In this document: positions 26,401 to 33,810 of the stretch, piece by piece | Layout of the letters: each line of letters opens with the position of its first letter | Position numbering within the stretch: the stretch's first letter is position 1 | Assembly: GCA_028706405.1 (NCBI GenBank) | Contig: JAQWBM010000005.1 | Location: 20,311-84,310 of the forward strand | From: Eubacteriales bacterium | GTDB lineage: Bacteria; Bacillota; Clostridia; Peptostreptococcales; Anaerovoracaceae | DNA: 64,000 nt | Reading direction: 5' to 3' | Program-made: the position numbers and the translations under genes | Notes under the pieces: model-generated | Told to the model about the DNA's origin: nothing | Database searches by the model: none | The model's input: only the letters and a program-made list of their open reading frames with translations

Positions 26401-26965
26401 TATCAGGTATGAATGGATCATCACCGGATAAATCATAGTCGGACGCAAATCTTTTCAGCCAGGCAATCGAGATCGGCTCGTCGATCAATTTTCTTCTGCA
26501 ACTGTCTTCACAGGGATGCGGGCAAACTCTTCCGATTGACCCGGGCAGCGGAATTTTATCCTTTATGATTTCATTGGCTTTATCGAATTCACCGTTAGCG
26601 ATCAAACCCACATATCCCTGACAGTCTGTGTTTGCAGGGCATCCCAATACACACGGCGGTCTGCAGTCCCCTACGTGGTTTGACAGAAGCAGCTCAAGAT
26701 TCGTCTTTCTGGATTCTTTCACTCTCTCGGTAGCCGTAAGAATGACCATATTCGGAGTAATTTCAGTTGCGCAGGCCTTCACCATTTTGGGATTGCCTTC
26801 CACCTCTACCACGCAAATTCCGCATGCGCCGTATATTTCAGTTCTTTCATCAAAACAGAGAGTAGGGATATAGATATCATTCTCTTTTGCAACGTCCAGG
26901 ATCGTCTGTCCGGGAAGTCCGAATACTTCTTTTCCGTCAATATTCAATCTAAATTTCTTCATCAT
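23468..26965 (-). CDS. Multidomain Fe-S flavoprotein: ferredoxin, GltD/Nfn-like and vestigial formate-dehydrogenase-like domains
   Basis: The 1165-residue protein carries, in order: a [2Fe-2S] ferredoxin domain (Cys37, 48, 51, 64); GltD/NfnB-type Fe-S ligands (Cys101, 105, 109, 115 and 148, 152, 156); an FAD site (GGGPMG at 201); an NAD(P) site (GGGNTA at 331); a CLECGC cluster near 570; two ferredoxin [4Fe-4S] sites (Cys617-627 and 660-670); and a molybdopterin-oxidoreductase domain opening with CPYCSVGC at 696. Where formate dehydrogenase has its catalytic Sec/Cys, this protein reads LCFNNRENG (near 814-822), so formate chemistry looks lost. With the NuoF- and NuoE-like genes upstream it should form a soluble NADH/NADP/ferredoxin electron-transfer, perhaps bifurcating, complex. 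Confidence 0.85.
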   Translation of the reverse strand: MMKKFRLNIDGKEVFGLPGQTILDVAKENDIYIPTLCFDERTEIYGACGICVVEVEGNPKMVKACATEITPNMVILTATERVKESRKTNLELLLSNHVGDCRPPCVLGCPANTDCQGYVGLIANGEFDKANEIIKDKIPLPGSIGRVCPHPCEDSCRRKLIDEPISIAWLKRFASDYDLSGDDPFIPDMDPATGKSVAIIGGGPMGLSAAYFLRVMGHDVTIFDAMPKLGGMLRYGIPEYRLPKEVLDEEIYLIEKMGVTMIPNTKVGADISFESIRKDFDAVLLGIGAWVSTGAGCTGEDADGVIGGIDFLRKVVRNEEIKLGEKVAIVGGGNTAMDACRTAVRLGAGEVYNIYRRTKDEMPADMIEIVEAEEEGVIFKNLTNPLEIIKDEKGHVKQVLLQVMELGEPDESGRRAPKPIEGKTETIEVDTVILAIGQAVDPKGFEGLDLTRKQGIAYDKDTFMASIEGVFAGGDCGNDKISIAVEAIADARKASDVIDAYLAGQQVKYEKPYVVERHDITEKTFEDRERQCRPKMDQLEAEERKDNFTEVVSGYDEDQAMADAMRCLECGCHDYFECKLIEYANEYKVKPERFAGDVNKIDYEDDHPFIVRDPNKCILCGLCVRVCDEVMGIGALGLVDRGFDTVVKPTLEKPLAESGCVSCGLCVSVCPTGALGERLTIAKPVPLDTVKTDTTCPYCSVGCSLHLETYGDMLIKAVPDMEGAVNKGLLCGKGRFGFDCAQLEGKLLEPMIRKENGLEEVDYHEAFMMTAKKAQAIGAKYGKDAVAIAVSDRYTNEEAYAIKKFADIIGARTLCFNNRENGLAGVLGFDASPNTIDELLATEVILVAGFFTAANPVIELKLKQAAEAGAKVVLINPAGFEQHFEFATKEVYVNNDVSFLKEIAKALLDMGKKSNAEGFEEFSASITNVNPNDDAKELAALYGNAKKAMIVFQQNLVTTDAAALLADIAVLSGHIRSPRDGILMVKAKNNSQGLIDLGIRAGAESLEGVKAVLVFGEDPNVDLSKMEFLMVSDTHMTETAKKAHVVIPGTGFASTDGTFTNTERRLQQVSQAIFEDVIYSNWEIAAELAHVFEVEMPFDDTYDISVEMDDQLYKYKYAEIGEVFGGVLKPENPVFKVIGDVKFIVPMFPTDNLMKVISQRLPKPV

Positions 26966-26981
26966 TATTCACCTCTCTCCC

Positions 26982-28730
26982 TTAGTCTCTGATGATCGCG
27001 TCGAATTTGCAGACTTCTTCGCATTTTCCGCACCGAATACATATACTATGATCGATCTCATGCTGTTTTTTTAATTCGCCCTTAATTGCATTTACAGGAC
27101 ATTTCCTGGAGCATACGGTACATCCTGTACATTTATCCGTTATTGTAAAAGTCAGCAAAGCTTTGCACGAATGTGCGGTACATTTTTTCTTGTATATATG
27201 ATCCTCATATTCATTTCTGAAATACTTGATGGTAGTTAGCACCGGATTTGGAGCTGTTTGCCCTAAACCGCACATTGAACCGTCTTTAATCTTCGATGCA
27301 AGCTCTTCCAAAAGCTCAATATCTCCGTCTTTTCCCTCACCCAACGTGATTCTTTCAAGAATTTCGAGCATTCTCTTGGTTCCTACACGACAGTAGTTAC
27401 ATTTTCCGCAGGACTCTTTTCTTGTAAAGTCAAGGAAATATCGGGCCATATCCACCATACAGGTCGTTTCATCCATTACAATCATACCGCCTGAGCCTAC
27501 AATTGCGCCTGTTTTAGTAATATTCTCATAGTCTACAGGGGTATCTACCAGTGAAGCCGGAATACAGCCGCCGGAAGGTCCCCCCATCTGGACAGCCTTA
27601 AAAGCTTTGTCATTTTTGATTCCGTCACCAATTCCGAAAATAACATCCTTAAGAGGCAATCCCATGGGGACTTCAACGAGCCCTCCCCTTTTGATCTTGC
27701 CTGCCAAAGCAAATACCTTTGTGCCCTTGCTTTGAGGAGTCCCATAGGCACCAAAAGCAGTTCCTCCATTGGAGATGATCCAGGCTACATTTGCAAAGGT
27801 TTCAACGTTGTTTATATTGGTGGGCTTCTGCCAAAAACCCTTCTGTGCGGGAAACGGCGGCTTCAGACGCGGCATACCTCTCTCGCCTTCGAGCGAAGCA
27901 ATCAAAGCTGTTTCTTCTCCGCATACGAATGCACCCGCGCCGGCCTTTATCCTTATGTCAAAGCTATATCCGGATTCGAAAAGATTATCTCCCAGAAAAC
28001 CTTTTTCTCTGGCTTGATCCATTGCAATCCCAAGTCTACGGATAGCCAAAGGGTATTCTGCTCTAACATAGATAAGACCCTCTGACGCGCCCATTGCATA
28101 TCCGCCGATGATCATTCCTTCGATAAGAGAATGAGGGTCTCCTTCCAAAATACTTCTATCCATGAAGGCGCCCGGATCCCCTTCGTCTGCATTACATACC
28201 ATATATTTTTCTGTCCCGGGAGCTTGCCTTGCGGCATTCCACTTAAACCAGGTCGGGAACCCTGCTCCTCCCCTTCCTCTTAATCCGGAAATCTTGATCT
28301 CCTCAATAACTTCCTCTGGAGTCATTGAAGTTACTGCTTTTTTCGTTGCTTCATATCCTCCTGATGCTATATATTCATTAATGTCCTCAGGATTGATCGC
28401 TCCACAATTTTTAAGAACAATTCTCTCCTGTTTATCTATGAACGTTTTGTCTGTTTCCAAAATTTCCTGCTCTACGGCAGCTTTACCGCCGATCAGGTGC
28501 TTTTCTACAATGTCTGAAACTTTATCAGGTTGGACCTTAACATATCTCGTGAAAGCACCTTTATCATCATATACGTCAACAATCGGTTCCAAATAGCAGT
28601 TTCCTACACACCCTGCCTTGCCGACTTCTATATTGAGCCCTTTTTCTGATATCAATCTCTCAAATTCTGCAGCTGTTTTTCTGGCGCCAGAAGCTACTCC
28701 ACAGCTACCCTGTCCTACAACAACCTTCAT
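26982..28730 (-). CDS. NuoF/HydB-like NADH-binding flavoprotein subunit
   Basis: The 582-residue subunit has an N-terminal thioredoxin-like [2Fe-2S] domain (GQGSCGVASGA and AGCVGNC). The NADH/FMN core follows (GLRGRGGAGFPTWFKW, CNADEGDPGAFMDR, CGEETALIASLEG). Next comes the [4Fe-4S] site ESCGKCNYCRVGTKR, and a C-terminal pair of ferredoxin clusters (CTGCTVCSRKCP and CIRCGKCEEVC). This is the architecture of HydB-type subunits in electron-bifurcating hydrogenases and the wider Bfu family. The ATG at 28730 is preferred to a GTG at 28742 that abuts GGAGG. It lies between the NuoE-like gene and the large flavoprotein, with very short gaps. Confidence 0.92.
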   Translation of the reverse strand: MKVVVGQGSCGVASGARKTAAEFERLISEKGLNIEVGKAGCVGNCYLEPIVDVYDDKGAFTRYVKVQPDKVSDIVEKHLIGGKAAVEQEILETDKTFIDKQERIVLKNCGAINPEDINEYIASGGYEATKKAVTSMTPEEVIEEIKISGLRGRGGAGFPTWFKWNAARQAPGTEKYMVCNADEGDPGAFMDRSILEGDPHSLIEGMIIGGYAMGASEGLIYVRAEYPLAIRRLGIAMDQAREKGFLGDNLFESGYSFDIRIKAGAGAFVCGEETALIASLEGERGMPRLKPPFPAQKGFWQKPTNINNVETFANVAWIISNGGTAFGAYGTPQSKGTKVFALAGKIKRGGLVEVPMGLPLKDVIFGIGDGIKNDKAFKAVQMGGPSGGCIPASLVDTPVDYENITKTGAIVGSGGMIVMDETTCMVDMARYFLDFTRKESCGKCNYCRVGTKRMLEILERITLGEGKDGDIELLEELASKIKDGSMCGLGQTAPNPVLTTIKYFRNEYEDHIYKKKCTAHSCKALLTFTITDKCTGCTVCSRKCPVNAIKGELKKQHEIDHSICIRCGKCEEVCKFDAIIRD

Positions 28731-28745
28731 ACCGTTTTTCACCTC

Positions 28746-29264
28746 CTAAGCCTCTCTCTTTCTGATTTCTTTCAGAACCTTCTTTGCACTGTCCTTTGTT
28801 AAGTTTCCAAAAGTCTCATCCTCAGAAGCGCTCCTTATCATCATTACAGGAGCAAGACTGCAACAACCCAGGCAAGCCATATTATTTAATGTGAATAATC
28901 CATCCTCTGTTGTTTCTCCGTCGCCTATATTCAATTCTTCACTTATTGCTTCTTCGATTTTATCCGCGCCGTTTACATGACAAGCGGTTCCCTTGCAAAG
29001 CATTATGAGATATTTGCCGATAGGCTTGAGTCTGAATTGCGAATAAAAGGTGGCAACACCATAAATTTTTGCTGGTTTTATCCCGATTTTTTCAGATATG
29101 AAATTGATTACATCTATAGATAAATACCCATAGATACCCTGCGCTTTTTGTAAGATAGGAATCAAGCTGCCAGGAGTTTTCGCATATTTTTCTATCACAG
29201 GAGCAAGCTCTGTAAAGGCGTTGCTGCTGCATCCACATTGACAGCTGCTGTTTTCACAAGTCAT
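28746..29264 (-). CDS. NuoE/HydC-like [2Fe-2S] subunit
   Basis: The 172-residue thioredoxin-fold ferredoxin has the usual four Cys ligands, in LCKGTACHVNGA and NNMACLGCCSLAPVM. The YGVATFYSQFRLKPIGKY helix typical of NuoE is also present. The N-terminus is unusually Cys-rich (MTCENSSCQCGCSSNAF). It is the first gene of the three-gene complex and precedes the NuoF-like gene by 15 bp. A GAGGAATAGAAT site precedes the ATG. No hydrogenase H-cluster gene or formate dehydrogenase gene is adjacent. Confidence 0.92.
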   Translation of the reverse strand: MTCENSSCQCGCSSNAFTELAPVIEKYAKTPGSLIPILQKAQGIYGYLSIDVINFISEKIGIKPAKIYGVATFYSQFRLKPIGKYLIMLCKGTACHVNGADKIEEAISEELNIGDGETTEDGLFTLNNMACLGCCSLAPVMMIRSASEDETFGNLTKDSAKKVLKEIRKREA

Positions 29265-29362
29265 ATTCTATTCCTCCCCTATCGATAATAAAATTATGTT
29301 GTACCTACCACCTTAAGAGGTGTGAGGCATTTGCGCCTCTTTAATTAATTTTGTATCGTTTA

Positions 29363-29391
29363 ATAATATATCAAATTTACAGTAAAAACAA
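29363..29391 (-). promoter_or_regulatory. Promoter of the NADH/ferredoxin complex operon
   Basis: On the minus strand, TTGTTT (29391-29386), a 17-bp spacer and TATTAT (29368-29363) lie about 100 bp before the ATG at 29264. The leader contains AAGAGGCG...CACACCTCTT, which can form a 6-bp stem. Confidence 0.4.
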
Positions 29392-29476
29392 GTAACCCGT
29401 CGTATTTTGTCGAGATATGGCAAATAAATGCGCCGGACAGTGCATAATATTTACAATTTTTTGCGTATTAGCTGAA

Positions 29477-30532
29477 TCAAATCTCCGAAATGAAAATTTC
29501 AAAAGCCAGGGTTGGCTCCAGCAGACCGGTTTTGATGTTTTTTTCAATATTATAAATTTTTTGTAATATCTTCCTCAAGGAAGATATCGTATATTTTTGA
29601 GTAAACATTGCTGCTTTTTTTACTCTGTATTCATGTATCCCAAGAATCTCATGCATTTCCTGAAATGACTTACCCTCTTCCTTCATTTCCTTTATAGCCA
29701 AAACTATCTCAAACTGAGAAGCCAACAGGGCGAGAAGCCTGAATTCATTCTCGCCGGAAGCCAGCAAATTATGCAGTATATGATAAGCTTCATCTTTACG
29801 GCTTTGGCTTAAGGAGTCGATCATGGCAAATACATCGGTATCCAGGTTCCCCGATATAGTATTGTAAACAGACTCTGCTTCTATATGAGTGTCTTCATTA
29901 TACGCGATTGCCTTCTTAATGTCATTCTCCAAATTATACAAGCTGTAATCAGTATCTCTGTCGTAATAACCTGAGGTTTCAATAATTTGTGTTATAACTG
30001 ATGGTTTTGCCTTTTTCCCTGATTCACTAAATCTTTTTTCGATATATGATCTTAATGATCTTTCATCTAATTTTCCGAATTCATACACACTGCCTTGTTC
30101 TGAGACTGTCTTGAAGAGCCTTTTCCGTTTATCTGTGCTGTCAGCTGTTATGATAAGAATGCAGTATTCCGGAAGCTGTTTCAAATATGCCGCAAGGAGC
30201 TTTTCTTCTTCATCACTTACGTACTTATTCTTTATACCCTCCATCAGTTTAAAATCACTTATAAGTACTATTCTTTTTTCGGAAATAAAAGGTAAGGTTT
30301 CGCAGTTGTTTATAATCTGCTCTAATGTAACCGCAGTACCCTCCAGACGAGAAAAATTCATTTCCTTGTAAGCTTCATTCACATATTGCCGTACCAGTGT
30401 ATCAACTGCCCAGTGGATTAGAAAACCCTCATTGCCATAAAAAAAAAGCAGATTTTTTACACTGCGGCTTTTAATTTCCTTGTCTATTCTCTTGTATGCA
30501 TGCTCCCCTCTATTAGGGCTTCTATTTGCCAT
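29477..30532 (-). CDS. holA: DNA polymerase III delta subunit
   Basis: The 351-residue protein would be the clamp-loader delta subunit, opening the sliding clamp. It has the family's order: an N-terminal AAA+-like domain without a functional Walker A motif (NLLFFYGNEGFLIHWAVDTL, FISEKRIVLISDF), a helical lid, and a C-terminal collar (LLALLASQFEIVLAIKEM, HEYRVKKAAMFTQKY). The start at 30532 lies inside the end of comEC and has GGGAG 5 bases upstream. The comEC-holA order is the standard Firmicutes arrangement, with 49 bases of overlap. Confidence 0.92.
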   Translation of the reverse strand: MANRSPNRGEHAYKRIDKEIKSRSVKNLLFFYGNEGFLIHWAVDTLVRQYVNEAYKEMNFSRLEGTAVTLEQIINNCETLPFISEKRIVLISDFKLMEGIKNKYVSDEEEKLLAAYLKQLPEYCILIITADSTDKRKRLFKTVSEQGSVYEFGKLDERSLRSYIEKRFSESGKKAKPSVITQIIETSGYYDRDTDYSLYNLENDIKKAIAYNEDTHIEAESVYNTISGNLDTDVFAMIDSLSQSRKDEAYHILHNLLASGENEFRLLALLASQFEIVLAIKEMKEEGKSFQEMHEILGIHEYRVKKAAMFTQKYTISSLRKILQKIYNIEKNIKTGLLEPTLAFEIFISEI

Positions 30533-32883
30533 TTTTCTCCCTTTTCATTAAGGATGACCGCTCCATCCTGATCATTTCTATATACAATTATATCCTTTTC
30601 TAAACATTTATCAATGATTGTCGGGTGTGGGTGTCCAAAATTATTTTTCCCTACTTGAAAAACAGCAATATTGGGACTGGCTATATCCAAAAACCTGTCT
30701 CCTGTAGAATACCTGCTTCCATGATGAGCTACTTTAAGAATATCTACGTTCAATACGCTTTCACGTTCCCGATATACATTCATGATTTTCTGTTCGCCTT
30801 CCAGACCAATATCTCCTGTAAGCAGCACAGTCAGTCCATGGTAATCTAGTTTGATCAACAGGCTGCTTTCATTTTCATCATGCTCATCCATAAGGAATGT
30901 TCGATATGTTTCATCTGATTGCTTTTCGGGATAGAGCACATCCAGATAGATGCCCTTTTCGACTTCTATGCGATCCCCTTTTGCCAAGTAAAGCAGGTTT
31001 TGCTTTCTCAACCCTGTATCAGCCATTATCATCTGCTCCTGAAGGCGGTTTGCTTCATAGATTCCAAGTTTTTGGATTTTCATTTTCTTTGCAAGCTCGA
31101 CTATTCCAAGATAATGATCGTCATGAAGATGGGTAACGACAGCTAAATCTATATACTTTACCTGGTTCTTCAGCAAATACGGAAGCAATATTTTTTCTCC
31201 GACGGAATAGTTGGAGCTGCCACCGCCATCAATAAGGATATTCTTGCCTGCAGGAGTCCTTATGTGCAGGCAGTCACCTTGACCTACATCAACAAAAACC
31301 AGCCCGGCCTTATGATGTTCTGTACCGATTGCCGCTGAAGCCAGGCAGGAAACGCAAAGAATAACAGCGCAGATGCCGACAATAACCTTATATTTTCTTC
31401 GTTGATATTGAATACGAAAAAGTTCAGAGGGAAGATAAAAAAAGAACCCGTAAAACAACAGCATAATAAAAATATATGGGCTTGTAACATTAAAAAAGCC
31501 CAAGCCCGGCAAATAGAATAACTCGTTTAGCCAGATCATACCATTTATCAGTAATTCTGCTAATTTAGCCAGCACCTCGAATATCAGCCCGATCGGTCCC
31601 ACTCCTTCAAAAAAAGACAACGGCATTAATGCAATACCCAAAGGAATGAGTATTCCGGAGATTGCTATTACTGGAATATTCATAAAGAAGGATGCAATTG
31701 AAAAATAATTGAACATATATGCTGTCATGGGCGCCATACCGATCTGGATCACAATCAGCGGAGCAATATAGCGGAATCCCTCAATCACTAATTCACTTTT
31801 TCTCTTTTGCTTTAGAATATCTAATTTCCTGTTCACCCACGGAAGTGCTGCTGCCAGGCAGAATACGGCCAGATATGATAGCTGAAAGCCTGCATGAAAT
31901 AAATAAAACGGATTGGAAATGAGCATTACAAATGCGCACGAAGCTGTACAGGACATAAAATCATACCGGTGATATGAGATTTTAGATATAATATAGATAA
32001 GGATCATTACCACCGCTCTGACAACGGAAGGCGAAAATTCAGCCAAGGCAGCGTACAAAATCAGAAATAATACAGTCAATAAATAAAAGCTTCGTGTCTT
32101 TTTGTCACCCAAGAGACGGCTGATAAACATAAAAACAATGCACACATGTATTCCAGAGACGCTTAATATATGTGCAATTCCATTTCTTTGGAACATTTCA
32201 TATGTATCGTCGTCAATAAGACTGCAATCCCCGAACAGCATTCCTGTCATTATCCCGAATGCTTCCGGTTCCATCACCTTTTCAAGTCTGTCCAGAAAGC
32301 TATATTTTATTAAGGCAATTTTGGAAAACAGAATTGACTGATTCTCTCGTGAAAGAGCAATGTTTTCGGAATCAGCTTTTAGAATAACCCTCACACCTGT
32401 TGTTTTCAGATAGAGCCGGTAATCGAACAGACCCGGATTCCTTCTTTCGTTTGGAAGTAAAACCTCTCCTTTTACGCGAGCCCATTTTCCGATCATATCC
32501 TGTGGTTTCACCCAATTGCCCTTCACCTGAACAAGCCTTTTTCCTCCGTTTTCTGAGGTGATAAGCATTTGCCAATAATCTTCTTTGATTTGAATTTTTA
32601 TAACCCGGCCTTCAACGCAACAACGCTGACCTATTGCTTCTTCCAGCGGATCCTGGCGATTTTCGGCTATATAATATGTAAGACAGCCCAACAAAGTGAC
32701 CAATAAGAAAAGGATTACTATTGATGTTTGTTTATTTTTAAATTTAAGAAGCCTTGCGGTAAAATATGCTGCCGTAAGCAGGAATGCATATAATATTAAA
32801 AAGAAGCCATCTTGCACGATATGATGCTGCATGGCAATTCCAAAAGCAAATGAAAGAAAAAGAAAAACAACCGGTCTTCTCAC
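30484..32883 (-). CDS. comEC: ComEC/Rec2 DNA uptake channel protein
   Basis: The 799-residue protein has all three usual regions: an N-terminal soluble domain between membrane helices, the multi-helix Competence domain (GIAHILSVSGIHVCIVFMFI, SVVRAVVMILIYIISK), and a C-terminal metallo-beta-lactamase domain with THLHDDH and the later AHHGSR. It would carry single-stranded DNA across the membrane in transformation. The GTG at 32883 follows GGCGGGAGATATGAACT. No comEA lies next to it. Full length and intact motifs suggest it is functional. Confidence 0.93.
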   Translation of the reverse strand: MRRPVVFLFLSFAFGIAMQHHIVQDGFFLILYAFLLTAAYFTARLLKFKNKQTSIVILFLLVTLLGCLTYYIAENRQDPLEEAIGQRCCVEGRVIKIQIKEDYWQMLITSENGGKRLVQVKGNWVKPQDMIGKWARVKGEVLLPNERRNPGLFDYRLYLKTTGVRVILKADSENIALSRENQSILFSKIALIKYSFLDRLEKVMEPEAFGIMTGMLFGDCSLIDDDTYEMFQRNGIAHILSVSGIHVCIVFMFISRLLGDKKTRSFYLLTVLFLILYAALAEFSPSVVRAVVMILIYIISKISYHRYDFMSCTASCAFVMLISNPFYLFHAGFQLSYLAVFCLAAALPWVNRKLDILKQKRKSELVIEGFRYIAPLIVIQIGMAPMTAYMFNYFSIASFFMNIPVIAISGILIPLGIALMPLSFFEGVGPIGLIFEVLAKLAELLINGMIWLNELFYLPGLGFFNVTSPYIFIMLLFYGFFFYLPSELFRIQYQRRKYKVIVGICAVILCVSCLASAAIGTEHHKAGLVFVDVGQGDCLHIRTPAGKNILIDGGGSSNYSVGEKILLPYLLKNQVKYIDLAVVTHLHDDHYLGIVELAKKMKIQKLGIYEANRLQEQMIMADTGLRKQNLLYLAKGDRIEVEKGIYLDVLYPEKQSDETYRTFLMDEHDENESSLLIKLDYHGLTVLLTGDIGLEGEQKIMNVYRERESVLNVDILKVAHHGSRYSTGDRFLDIASPNIAVFQVGKNNFGHPHPTIIDKCLEKDIIVYRNDQDGAVILNEKGEKWQIEALIEGSMHTRE

Positions 32884-33029
32884 AGTTCATATCTCCCGCC
32901 GAAGAATACCAAGCCCTGATTCTCTCATATATATATTACCATATTATGTTATTTTAGTCAATTATTATTGCCACACCTGCACGGATTTACCTATCTGTAA
33001 ACCCGAAATATTAATGTAAACGAAAAAAA

Positions 33030-33446
33030 TCAATCTGAAGGCAGGGATCGGTGACCCAGTCCTATTACAACTTCATTGAGATGCAGCAGCCCTATGCTCA
33101 TGAATATGCATACGCTGAGGTGCTCCCTATGCCTGCAAATCGCCACCTTCCCTCCGCCGTTAAGACCGGTAGCCTTTGCCGCAATCTGCGTTATCGCTTC
33201 CCTCGAGGCACCGGCGATTGCACCGTCTTGTACATGACTTTCCTTCGTTATTCCGCTTTTCCTGGAAGCAATGATTGCTCTTTCGATCACAATATGAATT
33301 GAGTTTACAATATCTCCGCCTATATCTACCGCAGCACCACGAATTTCCTTTTCCTTCAGTTTTGCGATAAGTATTTCCTCTGAACTTCTGTTGGGTGTAA
33401 TCGCAAGCTTGATAGCTGCTCTGGCCACATCGACACTGTCGTACAT
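33030..33446 (-). CDS. HutP-family RNA-binding antiterminator-like protein
   Basis: The 138-residue protein resembles HutP, the histidine- and Mg-dependent RNA-binding antiterminator of Bacillus hut operons. The segment IERAIIASRKSGITKESHVQ corresponds to the central helix and loop. The C-terminal strand pair (SVCIFMSIGLLHLNEVVIGLGHR) matches the family's core and its His-rich metal site. A CATGGAGGGGAAATT site precedes the ATG. No histidine-utilisation genes lie nearby, so its target is unknown. Just upstream is a perfect 45-bp inverted repeat shared with the divergent PBP gene. Confidence 0.75.
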   Translation of the reverse strand: MYDSVDVARAAIKLAITPNRSSEEILIAKLKEKEIRGAAVDIGGDIVNSIHIVIERAIIASRKSGITKESHVQDGAIAGASREAITQIAAKATGLNGGGKVAICRHREHLSVCIFMSIGLLHLNEVVIGLGHRSLPSD

Positions 33447-33537
33447 AATTTCCCCTCCATGCTGATAAGCATAACGAAATTATTCGCATTCGTCTCTTTA
33501 TGTTTCTACTTTACAATGAAAAAGTAAAGAAATCAAG

Positions 33538-33638
33538 GTTACTGTTCACGCTGGGGCAAAGGCATTGGCTGCGGTTGAAACCGGTTGTTGGAGGGTTTCA
33601 ACCGCAGCCAATGCCTTTGCCCCAGCGTGAACAGTAAC
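33538..33638. repeat. Perfect 45-bp inverted repeat with TTACTGTTCA ends (copy 2)
   Basis: The left arm 33538-33582 and right arm 33594-33638 are perfectly complementary around an 11-base loop (33583-33593). The arms start GTTACTGTTCACGCTGGGGC. The ends TTACTGTTCA/TGAACAGTAA equal those of the element at 8866-9100. AAATCAA occurs just outside both ends (33530-33536 and 33639-33645), possibly a target duplication. The rest of the 364-bp gap between the HutP-like gene and the PBP gene holds the PBP promoter and AT-rich DNA. Confidence 0.85.
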
Positions 33639-33677
33639 AAATCAATATTACAAGTATGTGTTTTTGATAGATTTCGA

Positions 33678-33706
33678 TTAACATGATAAGATCCTTGTGC
33701 TATAAT
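33678..33706 (+). promoter_or_regulatory. Promoter of the PBP1A gene
   Basis: TTAACA (33678-33683), a 17-bp spacer and TATAAT (33701-33706) lie about 105 bp upstream of the start at 33811. Confidence 0.55.
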
Positions 33707-33810
33707 AACTTCATCTATAGCAATCATACCCTCTCTCTATATAGTAATAATAATTAGTCTGTAAAAGATTTAAATAGAGATCAAACAGTTAGCAGGGGAA
33801 GGTGATAATC

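Noticed and set aside
25145..26431. A 428-codon plus-strand open frame
   Set aside because: It is antisense to the 1165-residue flavoprotein, whose motifs are unmistakable; the frame has no family features and arises from codon bias.
23468..26965. Calling the large flavoprotein a formate dehydrogenase or a hydrogenase HydA
   Set aside because: The catalytic Sec/Cys position is not conserved and there are no H-cluster cysteine motifs.
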